Positions 11,982-21,213 are shown, counted from the first letter of the stretch. The stretch: DNA of 64,000 nucleotides from Bog-532 sp963828445 (GCA_963828445.1 CAWHFP010000021.1:339449-403448); one strand, 5' to 3'. The notes: a model not told the origin generated them from the letters alone. Translations and numbers: made by a program.

Positions 11982-12650
11982 ATGGGATACGCGCGCGATG
12001 AACGGCTCGCTCTGTGCAGCACGCTGACCGAGGTGGACCCGGACGCGCCGACGCTGTGCGCGGGCTGGACCGCCCGGGATCTCGCCGCCCACCTGGTGCT
12101 GCGCGAACGCCGGATGGACGCGGCCGCGGGTATCCCGGGCGGGCCGCTGGCCCGGCACACCGAGCGGGTCCAGCAGAAGCTGGCCGAACGCACGCCGTAC
12201 CCCGGCCTGATCGAAATGATCGGCACCGGGCCGCCCCGGCTGTCGCCGTACGGGATCCCGGGGATGGACGAGCGGGTCAACACCGTGGAGTTCTTCGTGC
12301 ACCACGAGGACGTGCGGCGCGGCCAGCCCAACTGGAAGCCGCGGGAACTGCTGCCCGGCTTGTCCGACGAGCTGTGGGGCCGGCTGAAGCTGGCCCGGTT
12401 CCTGCTGCGCAAGGTCCGGGTCGGCGTGGAGTACGCCCGCGAGGACGAGCCCGCCGGGGACGGCAGCGGCGGCGGAGCGGCGCCGTCCTACCGGATGCCG
12501 ATCCACCGGGGCACCCCGGTGGTGACGGTGATCGGGACCCCGGCCGAGCTCACGTTGTTCACGGCCGGACGGCGCGGGGCCGCTCAGATCCGGATGGACG
12601 GCGCCGAGGCCGCGGTGCAGATGGTGTCCCAGGCGACGTGGCGACTCTGA
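11982..12650 (+). CDS. TIGR03085 family metal-binding protein (DinB/mycothiol-transferase fold)
   Basis: A 222-residue protein of the actinobacterial TIGR03085 group, related to the DinB/maleylpyruvate isomerase fold. The N-terminal motif TLCAGWTARDLAAHLVLRER contains the first histidine ligand typical of the fold, and FFVHHEDVRR contains another pair. The C-terminal domain is smaller and resembles a lipid-transfer-like fold seen in the group. The substrate is unknown. It is divergent from hisI and appears leaderless. Its stop faces the stop of the next minus-strand gene 20 bases away. Confidence 0.85.
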   Translation: MGYARDERLALCSTLTEVDPDAPTLCAGWTARDLAAHLVLRERRMDAAAGIPGGPLARHTERVQQKLAERTPYPGLIEMIGTGPPRLSPYGIPGMDERVNTVEFFVHHEDVRRGQPNWKPRELLPGLSDELWGRLKLARFLLRKVRVGVEYAREDEPAGDGSGGGAAPSYRMPIHRGTPVVTVIGTPAELTLFTAGRRGAAQIRMDGAEAAVQMVSQATWRL

Positions 12651-12670
12651 TCAACCACCTTCGATAAAAA

Positions 12671-13048
12671 TCAGGAACGCATCTCCCGCTTGAGCCGTTC
12701 CAGTTCGGCGTCCACGTCCCCCGAGGACCGCACCGGGGCCGGCGTCGACGCGGGCGGCGCGACGGGCTCGGCGGTCCAGGCTTCGGCCGGCGCGACCTCG
12801 CGTCGCTTGGCCACCTCGCGTGGCCTCTCGTCGCGAACCTGGCGCTTGCGGGCCGCCTTGTCCTGCTTGACCTGGGCCCGGCGTTCCTGCATCAGCTTGT
12901 ACTGACTGTGCGCCTTGACGGCAACGGCGATGATGGCCCCGATGACCAGCGCGATAAAGGCCCACTGGAGCAGGTGGAACACCGACTCGATGACGATAAA
13001 GGCGATCAGAGCGCCGAGCGCGATCATGACGACCTTGGCCCACCGCAT
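12671..13048 (-). CDS. Small membrane protein with charged tail
   Basis: Hypothetical protein of 125 residues. Residues about 5-45 form two close hydrophobic segments (VVMIALGALIAFIVIESVF and FIALVIGAIIAVAV). They are followed by a highly charged, probably helical region (KLMQERRAQVKQDKAARKRQ) and a Pro/Ala linker, ending with a charged helix ELERLKREMRS. The ATG is the only sensible start. I do not recognise a named family. Its neighbours are ppgK (divergent) and the TIGR03085 gene (convergent). Confidence 0.75.
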   Translation of the reverse strand: MRWAKVVMIALGALIAFIVIESVFHLLQWAFIALVIGAIIAVAVKAHSQYKLMQERRAQVKQDKAARKRQVRDERPREVAKRREVAPAEAWTAEPVAPPASTPAPVRSSGDVDAELERLKREMRS

Positions 13049-13191
13049 CAGCCGCCCCCTTTCCGCGGCTTAACACGCCCTGGAGGGGCATGTACTACCC
13101 ACGAGCTTACTCGCGCGTTTGCGATACTGGGCAGGCTGAACCCGCCGGGGGCTGACGTTTCCGGCGGTTCGGGAGGGAGAGGGAGCAGATC

Positions 13192-14076
13192 ATGCACGCA
13201 CTGGGCATTGACATCGGCGGTACCGGGATGAAGGCCGCGCCGGTCGATCTCGAGACTGGCAAGTTCCTGGCGGACCGGGTCAAGATCGCCACCCCGCGGC
13301 CGGCCGTGCCGGACGCGGTCGCCGAGGTCGTGCAGAAGCTGGTCGAGACGTTCTCCTGGTCCGGGCCGATCGGCTGCACGTTCCCGGGGGTGGTGGCCAA
13401 CGGGGTGACCCGCACCGCGGCCAACCTCGACCCGGCCTGGATCGGCCTGGACGCGCGGGCGCTGCTGTGCAAGGCGTCCGGGCAGGACATCCGGCTGATC
13501 AACGACGCCGACGCGGCCGGGGTGGCCGAGATGACGTTCGGCGCGGGCAAGGGCGAGCCGGGCACGGTGTTCATGGTGACGTTCGGCACCGGCATCGGCA
13601 GCGCGCTGTTCGTGGACGGCGTCCTGGTCCCCAACACCGAGTTCGGGCACATCGAGATCCGCGGCAAGGACGCGGAGGAGCGGGCGTCCGAGCGGGCCAA
13701 GGTCGCGCACGACATGAGCTGGAAGCACTGGGCCAAGAACGTCAACGAGTACCTCGAGCACATCGAGGCCCTGCTGTCCCCGCAGCTGGTCATCGTGGGC
13801 GGCGGGATCAGCAAGCAGTCGGAGAAGTTCCTGCCGCTGCTGCAGGGGCTGCACGCGCGGGTGGTGCCGGCCGCGATGCACAACGACGCGGGCATCACCG
13901 GCGCGGCCATGGCCGCCCATCCGGGCTCGGCGGCGCCGGTGCGAGCGGGCGCGGGCGCCACCGCCAACCCCAGCCTGGCCGGCACGCCGGAGACGGCCGC
14001 GGTCCGGGGCGGCACCGGCAGCAGCGGGGACCAGGGCCTGCCCGGCTTCCCGGACCCGGGGCTGCCCCCGGGCTAG
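13192..14076 (+). CDS. ppgK: Polyphosphate glucokinase
   Basis: ROK-family kinase that phosphorylates glucose with inorganic polyphosphate (and ATP), giving glucose 6-phosphate in the cytosol. The phosphate-binding motif LGIDIGGTGMKAA is at the N-terminus, the sugar-binding and catalytic region LINDADAAGVAEM is near residue 103, and GTVFMVTFGTGIGSALF follows. About 250 residues match the family. The last 45 are a Gly/Pro/Ala-rich tail of no clear function. A strong purine-rich ribosome site (GGGAGGGAGAGGGAG) precedes the ATG. It is convergent with hisF, with 11 bases between the stops. Confidence 0.95.
   Translation: MHALGIDIGGTGMKAAPVDLETGKFLADRVKIATPRPAVPDAVAEVVQKLVETFSWSGPIGCTFPGVVANGVTRTAANLDPAWIGLDARALLCKASGQDIRLINDADAAGVAEMTFGAGKGEPGTVFMVTFGTGIGSALFVDGVLVPNTEFGHIEIRGKDAEERASERAKVAHDMSWKHWAKNVNEYLEHIEALLSPQLVIVGGGISKQSEKFLPLLQGLHARVVPAAMHNDAGITGAAMAAHPGSAAPVRAGAGATANPSLAGTPETAAVRGGTGSSGDQGLPGFPDPGLPPG
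14055..14072. terminator. GC hairpin at the ppgK/hisF junction
   Basis: CCCGGGG (14055-14061) and CCCCGGG (14066-14072) form a perfect 7-bp stem with a 4-base loop at the end of ppgK, followed by another GCCCCGGGG. It sits between two converging genes, so it could stop transcription from both sides. There is no T-run, which is common in high-GC actinobacteria. Confidence 0.4.
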
Positions 14077-14087
14077 TCGCCCCGGGG

Positions 14088-14891
14088 TCAGCGCACCGGG
14101 CGCCCCGCGGCGCGGAGGGCGTCCTTGACCTGGCCGATGCGCAGGGCGCCGAAGTGGAAGACGCTGGCGGCCAGCACCGCGTCGGCGCCGGCGTCGACGG
14201 CCGGGGCGAAGTGGCCGACCTGGCCCGCGCCGCCGCTGGCGATGACCGGCACCGTGACCACGTCGCGGACGGCGGTGATCAGTTCCAGGTCGAAGCCGGC
14301 TTCGGTCCCGTCGGCGTCCATCGAGTTGAGCAGGATCTCGCCCGCCCCGAGCTCGGCGCCGCGGCGAGCCCAGCCGACCGCGTCGATGCCGGTGCCGCGG
14401 CGGCCACCGTGGGTGGTGACTTCGAAACCGCTCGGCGGCGGGGTAGGTTCAGAGCCGTTCTGGCTGGTCCCAGGGTCGGGACCGGTGTAGCGGCGGGCGT
14501 CGACGGACAGCACCACGCACTGGGAGCCGAACCGCTGGGCCGCCTCGGCCAGCAGTTCGGGGCGGGCGATGGCCGCGGTGTTCAGTGACACCTTGTCCGC
14601 GCCCGCCCGCAGCAGCCGGTCCACGTCCTGCTCGCTGCGCACCCCGCCGCCCACGGTCAGCGGGATGAACACCTGGGCCGCGGTGCGCCGCACCACGTCG
14701 TAGGTGGTCTCCCGGCCACCGCTGGACGCGGTGATGTCGAGGAAGGTCAGCTCGTCAGCGCCTTCGGCGTCGTAGGCGGCGGCCAGTTCCACCGGGTCGC
14801 CGGCGTCACGCAGGTCGCGGAAGTTCACGCCCTTGACCACCCGGCCCGCGTCCACGTCCAGGCACGGAATGACCCGGACGGCGACGGTCAT
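14088..14891 (-). CDS. hisF: Imidazole glycerol phosphate synthase, cyclase subunit
   Basis: Cyclase half of the HisH-HisF complex. It uses ammonia from HisH and PRFAR to make imidazole glycerol phosphate and AICAR. The 267-residue TIM barrel has the catalytic aspartates in IPCLDVDAGRVVKG (near residue 11) and VVLSVDARR (near residue 130), with phosphate sites in TVGGGVR and ASGGAG. A 20-residue Pro/Ser/Gly-rich insert follows SVDARR before FEVTTHGGRRGTG; a shorter insert here is normal. The start ATG overlaps the priA stop by four bases. It is the last gene of the his run. Confidence 0.97.
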   Translation of the reverse strand: MTVAVRVIPCLDVDAGRVVKGVNFRDLRDAGDPVELAAAYDAEGADELTFLDITASSGGRETTYDVVRRTAAQVFIPLTVGGGVRSEQDVDRLLRAGADKVSLNTAAIARPELLAEAAQRFGSQCVVLSVDARRYTGPDPGTSQNGSEPTPPPSGFEVTTHGGRRGTGIDAVGWARRGAELGAGEILLNSMDADGTEAGFDLELITAVRDVVTVPVIASGGAGQVGHFAPAVDAGADAVLAASVFHFGALRIGQVKDALRAAGRPVR

Positions 14892-15614
14892 GACGAAGCC
14901 GCCGTCGTCAGCGCTTCTTCCAAGGTGAAGGCGCCTTCGTAGAGAGCGGTGCCGACGATGGCCGCCTCCACGCCCAGCGGGACCAGGCTGGCGATGGCGC
15001 GCAGGTCGGCCAGGCTGGACACGCCGCCGCTGGCCACCACCGGCGCCGTCGTGTGGGCACAGACGTCGCGGAGGAGGTCCAGGTTGGGGCCGCGCAGCGT
15101 ACCGTCCTTGAGCACGTCGGTCACTACGTAGCGGGCGCAGCCCTCGCTGTTCAGCCGGTCCAGGGTCGCGTGCAGGTCACCGCCCTCGGAGGTCCAGCCG
15201 CGGGCGGCCAGCCGGGTGCCCCGCACGTCGAGCCCGATCGCGATCCGGTCCCCGTGCGTGGCGATGACCGAACGGACCCAGTCCGGGTGTTCCAGCGCCG
15301 CGGTGCCGATGTTGACTCGTGCGCACCCGGTTCCCAGCGCCCGGGCCAGCGACTCGTCGTCGCGGATGCCGCCGGACATCTCGACACTGACGTCGACCTT
15401 GCTGACCACCTCAGCCAGCAGGTCCGCGTTGGACCCGCGGCCGAACGCCGCGTCCAGGTCGACGAGGTGGATCCAGGACGCTCCGGCCCGCTGCCAGGCC
15501 AGTGCGGCCTCCATCGGGTCGCCGTACTGGCCGCCGCTGCCGGCTGACGCCCTGAACCAGCTGGACCGCGTGCCCTTCGGTTACGTCGACCGCGGGCAGC
15601 AGGGTGAGGGTCAT
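14888..15614 (-). CDS. priA: Bifunctional HisA/TrpF isomerase PriA (frameshifted)
   Basis: Isomerase acting on ProFAR in histidine synthesis and, in actinobacteria, also on phosphoribosyl anthranilate in tryptophan synthesis. The N-terminus LLPAVDVTEGHAVQLVQG is in one frame. The rest, from GSGGQYGDPMEAALAWQRAG through VNIGTAALEHP, LDVRG and VVTDVLKDGTLRG, is in another. The total length of 727 bases is one more than a multiple of three, and dropping one base near 15550 restores a normal protein of about 241 residues. The dual role is known for the family and fits the lack of trpF in this trp cluster. The ATG overlaps the hisH stop (TGATG). Confidence 0.88.
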
Positions 15615-16249
15615 CAGATTCCTTTGAGCCAGTTGGACAGCAGGGTGGCGCCGGCATCGCCGGACTTCTCCGGGTGGAACTGGGTCGCGGCCAGCGGGCC
15701 GTCCTCGACCGCGGCCGCGAACGGCTCGCCGTGGGTGGCCCAGGTGATCTGAGCCGCCGAATGGCGCAGCCCGGCGGCGCTGGCGTAGCGCAGGCCGTAG
15801 GAGTGCACGAAGTAGAAGCGGGTGTCGGCGCCGATCCCGGCGAACAGGGCCGACCCGGCCGGTGGGCTCACCGTGTTCCAGCCCATGTGCGGCAGGACCG
15901 GGGCCTCCAGGCGTTCCACCGTGCCGGGCCACTGGCCGCAGCCCTCGCTGCGCAGGCCGTGCTCCTCCCCCGCGGCGAACAGCACCTGCATGCCGACGCA
16001 GATGGCCAGCACCGGGCGGCCGCTGGCCAGGCGCTGGGCGATGAGCTTGTCCCCGCCCACCGCGCGCAGCCCGGCCATGCAGGCCGCGAACGCGCCCACG
16101 CCCGGGACGACCAGGCCGTCCGCGTCCTGGGCGGCGTCCGGGTCGGCGGTCACGGTGACGTCGGCGCCGACCCGGGCCAGGGCCCGTTCGGCCGACCGCA
16201 GGTTGCCCGAACCGTAGTCCAGCACGACCACCGAGCGGGCGGAGCTCAT
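15614..16249 (-). CDS. hisH: Imidazole glycerol phosphate synthase, glutaminase subunit
   Basis: Class I glutamine amidotransferase that delivers ammonia to HisF, 211 residues. The nucleophile cysteine is in LAICVGMQVLF (about residue 83). The catalytic His and Glu are in TQFHPEKSG near the C-terminus. The N-terminal VVLDYGSGNLRSAERAL is typical. The start ATG overlaps the hisB stop as ATGA. It acts as a heterodimer with HisF in the cytosol. Confidence 0.97.
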   Translation of the reverse strand: MSSARSVVVLDYGSGNLRSAERALARVGADVTVTADPDAAQDADGLVVPGVGAFAACMAGLRAVGGDKLIAQRLASGRPVLAICVGMQVLFAAGEEHGLRSEGCGQWPGTVERLEAPVLPHMGWNTVSPPAGSALFAGIGADTRFYFVHSYGLRYASAAGLRHSAAQITWATHGEPFAAAVEDGPLAATQFHPEKSGDAGATLLSNWLKGI

Positions 16250-16842
16250 AGAACACCCTTGGTGCTGGGGATGCCGCCGGCCCGGGGGTCGGGAGCGAGC
16301 GCGCTGCGCAGGGCCCGGGCCACCGCCTTGAACTGGGCCTCCACGATGTGGTGCGGGTTACGCCCGTAGAGCACCCGTACGTGCAGGCAGATCGCGGCCG
16401 AGAACGCCATCGACTCGAACACGTGCCGGGTCAAGGTGGTGTCGTAGCTGCCGATCAGCGGAGCCATGGTGTCCGGCTCCTCGTGCACCACGTAGGGACG
16501 CCCGGACAGGTCCACCGCCGCCTGGACCAGGGTCTCGTCCAGCGGGATCAGGCTGTTGCCGAACCGGGTGATGCCGGACTTGTCGCCCAGGGCCTCGCGC
16601 AGGGCCTGGCCGACCGCGATCGACGTGTCTTCCACCGTGTGGTGAGCGTCGATCTCGATGTCGCCCTTGGCCCGGACGGTCAGGTCCAGGCCACCGTGCT
16701 TGCCGAGCTGGCTGAGCATGTGGTCGAAGAACGGCACGCCAGTGTCCACCTCGACCACGCCGATGCCGTCCAGGTCCAGCTCGACCAGGATCTGGGTCTC
16801 GTGGGTGAGGCGCTCGACCCGCGCCCGTCGTTCCCGGTTCAC
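16246..16842 (-). CDS. hisB: Imidazoleglycerol-phosphate dehydratase
   Basis: Manganese enzyme that dehydrates imidazole glycerol phosphate to imidazole acetol phosphate. The 198-residue, single-function form lacks a phosphatase domain. Metal-binding histidine motifs are FFDHMLSQLGKHGG, IDAHHTVEDT and ICLHVRVLYGRNPHHIVEA. The start GTG overlaps the hisC stop as GTGA and gives VNRERRARVERLTHET, normal for actinobacteria. Confidence 0.97.
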   Translation of the reverse strand: MNRERRARVERLTHETQILVELDLDGIGVVEVDTGVPFFDHMLSQLGKHGGLDLTVRAKGDIEIDAHHTVEDTSIAVGQALREALGDKSGITRFGNSLIPLDETLVQAAVDLSGRPYVVHEEPDTMAPLIGSYDTTLTRHVFESMAFSAAICLHVRVLYGRNPHHIVEAQFKAVARALRSALAPDPRAGGIPSTKGVL

Positions 16843-17951
16843 GCCGGCACCACCTCACTGAACGCGGCCCTGAACGCGGCCATCTCCGCTGGGGTGCCGA
16901 CCGAGACCCGGAGCCAGCCGGGCGGCCCGACCTGCCGGATCAGCACGCCCCGGTCGACCAGCCCCTGCCAGACCGCGTCTCGGTCGGCGAACGGGCCGAA
17001 CAGCACGAAGTTGGCGTCGGAGTCGGCCACCGACAGACCCCGGTCGCGCAGCCAGGTCACGCACTGGTCCCGCTCGGCCCGCAGCGCGGCCACGCTGGCC
17101 AGCGGATCCTCGGCGTGGGCGAGGGCGGCCCGGGCCACCGCCTGGGTCACCGACGACAGGTGGTAGGGCAGCCGGACGATCAGCATGGTCCGGACCAGAT
17201 CCGGATGCGCGGCCATATAGCCGACCCGGGCCCCGGCCATGGCGAAAGCCTTGGACATGGTGCGGGTCACGGCCAGGCGCGGATACTCCGGGAGCAGTGA
17301 CAGCGCACTCGGGGTCCCGGCCCGGCGGAACTCGGCGTAGGCCTCGTCGACCACGACCACACCGGGGGCGGCGTCGCACACGGCCCGGATCACGTCCAGC
17401 GGGACCGAGGTGCCGGTCGGGTTGTTGGGCGAGGTCAGGAACACCACCTCGGGCCGGGTGTCGCGGATCTGCGCCGCCGCCCGCTCGGGGTCGATGCTGA
17501 AATCCTCTTCCCGGCAGGCCGCGAACCACTCGGTGCCGGTCACCCGGGCGATCAGCGGGTGCATGGAGTACGACGGCTCGAACCCCAGGGCCGCGTGGCC
17601 GGCGCCACCGAAGGCCTGCAGCAGCTGCTGAATAACCTCGTTCGACCCGTTGGCGGCCCACACCTGCTCGGCAGCCAGGCCGTGCTCCAGGTAGGCGGCC
17701 AGGTCCTGGCGCAGCGCGACCGCGTCCCGGTCCGGATAGCGGTTCAGGCCGCCGGCCACGGCCGCGACCGCGTCGGTGATGGCCTGAGCCACGCGCGCGG
17801 TGGGCGGGTACGGGTTCTCGTTGGTGTTCAGCCGGTACGGCACCGTCAGCTGCGGGGCCCCGTACGGCTCCAGGCCGGCCAGGTCCTCCCGCAACGGCAG
17901 CGCTGGCCAATTCGGGGCCGCCGGGTCGCTGGCGGTGACCGGGACGCTCAT
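16839..17951 (-). CDS. hisC: Histidinol-phosphate aminotransferase
   Basis: PLP-dependent class I/II aminotransferase converting imidazole acetol phosphate to histidinol phosphate, 370 residues. It contains RLNTNENPYPP, the cofactor site ANGSNEVIQQLLQAF, LTSPNNPTGT, VVVDEAYAEF and the Schiff-base lysine in RTMSKAFAMAGARVGY. The ATG overlaps the hisD stop as ATGA. A much longer open frame upstream lies inside hisD and is an artefact of high GC content. Confidence 0.97.
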   Translation of the reverse strand: MSVPVTASDPAAPNWPALPLREDLAGLEPYGAPQLTVPYRLNTNENPYPPTARVAQAITDAVAAVAGGLNRYPDRDAVALRQDLAAYLEHGLAAEQVWAANGSNEVIQQLLQAFGGAGHAALGFEPSYSMHPLIARVTGTEWFAACREEDFSIDPERAAAQIRDTRPEVVFLTSPNNPTGTSVPLDVIRAVCDAAPGVVVVDEAYAEFRRAGTPSALSLLPEYPRLAVTRTMSKAFAMAGARVGYMAAHPDLVRTMLIVRLPYHLSSVTQAVARAALAHAEDPLASVAALRAERDQCVTWLRDRGLSVADSDANFVLFGPFADRDAVWQGLVDRGVLIRQVGPPGWLRVSVGTPAEMAAFRAAFSEVVPA

Positions 17952-19258
17952 TTCGGGACCCGGACCCGGACCGCGGCCACGTGCGCGGCCAGTTGCTCCT
18001 CGCCGCCGAGGGCGTCGATGAACGGCGCGGCCTCGGCCAGGCCCTCGCGGGCGCACTCGATCACGTTGATCAGCTTGAGGAACGGCAGCACGGTCAGGCC
18101 GGCCGCGTGCCGGGCGGTGCCGCCGGTCGGCAGCACGTGGTTCGACCCGGCCAGGTAGTCGCCCAGCGAGACCGGGGAGTAGGCCCCGGCGAAGATGGCG
18201 CCGGCGTTGCGGACCCGGGTCGCGACCTTGCCCGCGTCCTCGGTCTGCACCTCCAGGTGCTCCGGCGCCCAGGCGTCGGAAACGGCCAGGGCGCTGTCCA
18301 CGTCGCGGACCAGCACGTAGGCCGACTGGCCGGCCAGGGCCTGCTCGATGCGCTCCCGGTTCAGCGCGGTCGGCAGCTGCTGGGCCAGCTCGGCCTCGAC
18401 CCGGTCCGGCAGGCCCGGGTCGGAGGTGATCAGCAGGCAGGCGGCCAGCGGGTCGTGCTCGGCCTGGGCGATCAGGTCGGCGGCCACGAACGCCGGGTCG
18501 GCGGTGTGGTCGGCGATGATGGCGATCTCGGTCGGGCCGTTCTCGCCGTCGGTGCCCACCACCCCGCCCAGGATCCGCTTGGCCGCGGCCACGTACACGT
18601 TGCCGGGCCCGGTCAGCACGTCGGCGGGCGCGCACACGTCGGTGCCGTAGGCGAACATGGCCAGGGCCTGGGCCCCGCCCACCGCGTGCACCTCGTCCAC
18701 GCCGAGCAGCGCGCAGGCGGCCAGCACGGCCGGGTGCGGCAGGCCGCCGGTCTCCTGCTGCGGCGGTGAGGCCACCGCGACCGAGGACACCCCGGCCACC
18801 TGGGCCGGTACCACGTTCATGACCACCGAGGACGGATAGGCGACCAGGCCGCCCGGCACGTACACCCCGGCGCGCGAGACCGGCACGTAGCGCGCGGTCA
18901 CGCTCAGGCCGTCGGCCGGTGAGACCGTGTTCTCGGCGGGCGGCAGCTGGGCCTCATGCACCAGCCGGGCCCGCCGGGCCTCCTCCTCGAGGGCGCGGGC
19001 CACGGCCGGATCGATGGCGCTGAGCGCGGCGTCGAGAGCCTCGGGCGGGACCAGGGTCGTTTCCAGGTCCACGCCGTCGAACCGGGCGGTGTACTCGCGG
19101 ACCGCGGCGGCACCGCGCTGGCGTACGTCCTCGCACACCGGGCGGATCTGCTCGGCGGCCGCGGCCACGTCCAGGGTGGCGCGGGGCAGAATTGAGGACA
19201 GGCTGACCCGGCTGAGCGCGGCCGGCTCGCGGTCACGCAGGTCGATACGGGAAATCAC
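17948..19258 (-). CDS. hisD: Histidinol dehydrogenase
   Basis: Zinc-dependent NAD enzyme that carries out the last two oxidations to histidine, 436 residues. Family motifs seen are VPGGLVAYPSSVVMNVVPA, DVLTGPGNVYVAAAKR, IIADHTADPAFVAADLIAQA (Gln and His ligands) and a C-terminal GTARHAAGLTVLPFLK. The start is GTG in VISRIDLRDRE. It is the first of the his genes, 4 bases after a small membrane protein gene, so the his run may share a promoter with the genes upstream of it. Confidence 0.97.
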   Translation of the reverse strand: MISRIDLRDREPAALSRVSLSSILPRATLDVAAAAEQIRPVCEDVRQRGAAAVREYTARFDGVDLETTLVPPEALDAALSAIDPAVARALEEEARRARLVHEAQLPPAENTVSPADGLSVTARYVPVSRAGVYVPGGLVAYPSSVVMNVVPAQVAGVSSVAVASPPQQETGGLPHPAVLAACALLGVDEVHAVGGAQALAMFAYGTDVCAPADVLTGPGNVYVAAAKRILGGVVGTDGENGPTEIAIIADHTADPAFVAADLIAQAEHDPLAACLLITSDPGLPDRVEAELAQQLPTALNRERIEQALAGQSAYVLVRDVDSALAVSDAWAPEHLEVQTEDAGKVATRVRNAGAIFAGAYSPVSLGDYLAGSNHVLPTGGTARHAAGLTVLPFLKLINVIECAREGLAEAAPFIDALGGEEQLAAHVAAVRVRVPK

Positions 19259-19262
19259 CCGC

Positions 19263-20005
19263 TCAGTCTACGGAGCGGGCCTCATGCCCGCCGTCTTCGT
19301 CCATATTGCGGACACCGGGGCTGCGGTTGCCCCGGACGTAGGCCACCAGCTCGGGCAGGCCGATGGCCAGGGCCGCGAACAGCGGCCAGAAGATCAGCGC
19401 GCTTTTCGCGCCCAGCGCCAGCGACGCGTGCAGATAGGTGCCGTTCGGCCTGGTCAGCAGCGCATGGTGGAACGAGGCGCGGCCGTCGTTGACGCCGATC
19501 CACCACATGATGGCGGTCGCGCCCAGTCCGCCCAGGATCAGGCCCAGGGCGGCGGCCGGGCCGTGGGCACCGTCGCGGCGGCGGACCACGTACCGGTAGC
19601 CGAGGATCCCGGTGAGCAGGCCGCCGACGGTGGCGATCAGCACGAACCAGGCGTCGGCCGCGATGAACGCGGTGGTCTCGGCGTTGACCACGTCGGCCGC
19701 GCCGCGGCTGACGACCTGGGCCAGGGCGCGGGGGGCGACCAGGACCCAGAGGTAGGCGGCGGGAATGCCGAGGACGGCGGTGCCGGCCAGCGTGGCCAGG
19801 AACGTGATGATGGTGGTGAGGGTGATGCGCGGGAAGTGCCTGGGTTGGCTGTGGTCTGCGGGGCGCGGAATTGGGATTGCTGCTGGGACCCGAGCGTGCT
19901 AGTGTCGTTGGGACTGGAGGTGGCAGTGACGGTGTTGTGACTTGAGGGCAGCGGGGGTGAGGGGTCGGGGAGCGGGGTGCCGTAGGGCGGGGTGTCGTGG
20001 TTCAC
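19263..20005 (-). CDS. Four-helix membrane protein, DUF2567-like (frameshifted)
   Basis: Membrane protein directly before hisD. The C-terminal part has hydrophobic segments such as AWFVLIATVGGLLTGILGY, GLILGGLGATAIMWWIG and SALIFWPLFAALAIGL, plus an upstream helix (TTIITFLATLAGTAVLGIPA). The Thr/Ser/Pro-rich N-terminus, starting at GTG 20005, lies in another frame, with the break near 19855. The total length is two more than a multiple of three, so one base is missing or two are extra. Without correction the only start in the membrane frame is GTG at 19691, which would lose the first helix. The family guess rests on the motif AETTAFIAADAWF and the hisD context. Function unknown. Confidence 0.65.
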
Positions 20006-20010
20006 GGTGG

Positions 20011-20304
20011 TCAGGCCACGCCCTCGACGAACAGCAGGCGGCGGCCCAGGGCGGACTGCCGCACCGTCAGCGCCTCGGCGTACTCCGGGGACGCGTACCA
20101 CTCGCGGGCCCGGGCCAGGTCCGGGAACTCCACGATCACCACCCGCTCGTCCGGGGGCCACTCCCCCTCCGGAACCTGTGGCTCGACCATGCGCGCCAGG
20201 TACCGGCCGCCGTATCTGGCGATGGAATCCGCGGCCAGGTCCCGGTAACGCCGGGCCTGCTCCTCGTCGTAGACCTCGACCTCGGAGATCACATACGCGG
20301 CCAT
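20011..20304 (-). CDS. DUF1330 family protein
   Basis: Small cytosolic protein of 97 residues with the ferredoxin-like alpha/beta DUF1330 fold: AAYVISEVEVYDEEQARRYR, then YGGRYLARM, VVIVEFPDLARAREWYASPE and LTVRQSALGRRLLFVEG. The start MAAYVI is chosen because the domain begins at the second residue; an ATG three codons earlier would also serve. Function unknown. The next gene starts 5 bases downstream. Confidence 0.85.
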   Translation of the reverse strand: MAAYVISEVEVYDEEQARRYRDLAADSIARYGGRYLARMVEPQVPEGEWPPDERVVIVEFPDLARAREWYASPEYAEALTVRQSALGRRLLFVEGVA

Positions 20305-20359
20305 GGGCCCCATTCTGCCCGCTTCCCGGCGCGCTTCAGACTGGGCCTCGGACTGGGCC

Positions 20360-20734
20360 TCAGGCTGGGCCGGTGTCCGGGACGTAGTGGCGGCTGCCAT
20401 CGGCCGGGTCGGTCCACACCCGCATGATCGTGTTGCTGGACGGGTCGCGGAAGCGTTCGGCGGTGGGCACCCAGCCCGGCTGCGGCTCGCTCACCTGGGC
20501 GTGCCGCTTGCGCGACCGGGGCCGGGCGGCCGCCCCCGGTGCTCCCGGGGCGGCCATCGGGGGCAGGCCGTCCAGGGCCGCGGCCGCCTCGTCGGCGTAG
20601 CTGGCGGCCAGCACGATCCCGGCCCGGCGGTCGAACTCCGGCATCTCCAGCCGCCCGGCCGCGTAGTGCTCGCGGAGCACGGCCACCAGCCGGTCCCGGT
20701 CGGCGTCGCCCAGCAGCGAACGATCCCCCGGCAC
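20360..20734 (-). CDS. DUF1707 domain protein
   Basis: A 124-residue protein with the short DUF1707 domain at the N-terminus (DADRDRLVAVLREHYAAGRL and MPEFDRRAGIVLAA), common in actinobacteria. It is followed by a proline-rich linker and a C-terminal piece (FRDPSSNTIMRVWTDPADG) that resembles a small surface or cell-wall-type motif. There is no membrane segment. The start is GTG. Its role is unknown. Confidence 0.8.
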   Translation of the reverse strand: MPGDRSLLGDADRDRLVAVLREHYAAGRLEMPEFDRRAGIVLAASYADEAAAALDGLPPMAAPGAPGAAARPRSRKRHAQVSEPQPGWVPTAERFRDPSSNTIMRVWTDPADGSRHYVPDTGPA

Positions 20735-20769
20735 GTCAGGCCCCTGGCACCGTCAGGTCCCCGGCCCGG

Positions 20770-21132
20770 TCAGGCCGACGGGCCCGCGACCACGGCGGTG
20801 CCGTAGGCCACGATTTCCGTGAGTCCCTGGCCCATCTCGGACGAGTCGAACCGCATGGCCACCACGCCGTTGGCCCCGAGCAGGCGAGCGTTCTCGATCA
20901 TGCGGTCCACGGCGTGCCGGCGGCTGTCCTCCAGCAGCTGGGTGTACTCCCGCACCTCGCCCTGGCGGAGCGCCTTGAACCCGGCGCTGATCGACTTGAC
21001 CGCCCCCATGCTCCGGACGACCAGGCCGAAGGCCACGCCCAGATCCTGCTCGATGCTCATGCCCGGCAGCGTGAACGCGGTGGTGACCGGGAACGTGGTC
21101 CCGGCCGCGGCTGCCCCCGTTGATTGCGTCAT
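20770..21132 (-). CDS. YbjQ/UPF0145 family protein
   Basis: A 120-residue protein of the YbjQ (UPF0145) family, which forms small oligomeric barrels once labelled as heavy-metal binding. The sequence shows VTTAFTLPGMSIEQDLGVAFG, ALRQGEVREYTQLLEDSRRH and ANGVVAMRFDSSEM, followed by EIVAYGTAVV. The start ATG is clear. It is the first of three small conserved genes transcribed towards hisD. Function unknown. Confidence 0.88.
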   Translation of the reverse strand: MTQSTGAAAAGTTFPVTTAFTLPGMSIEQDLGVAFGLVVRSMGAVKSISAGFKALRQGEVREYTQLLEDSRRHAVDRMIENARLLGANGVVAMRFDSSEMGQGLTEIVAYGTAVVAGPSA

Positions 21133-21213
21133 GATCGGCAGTACATCGGCCCCGCGCCGGGTGTGTCAACGGGGCACGCCCGGGCCCGCCGGGCCGCCAC
21201 CGCCCGCTCGGTC

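Noticed and set aside
14400..14490. Insertion in HisF as a sign of a new domain
   Set aside because: It is a short Pro/Ser/Gly loop at a place where actinobacterial HisF proteins often carry inserts.
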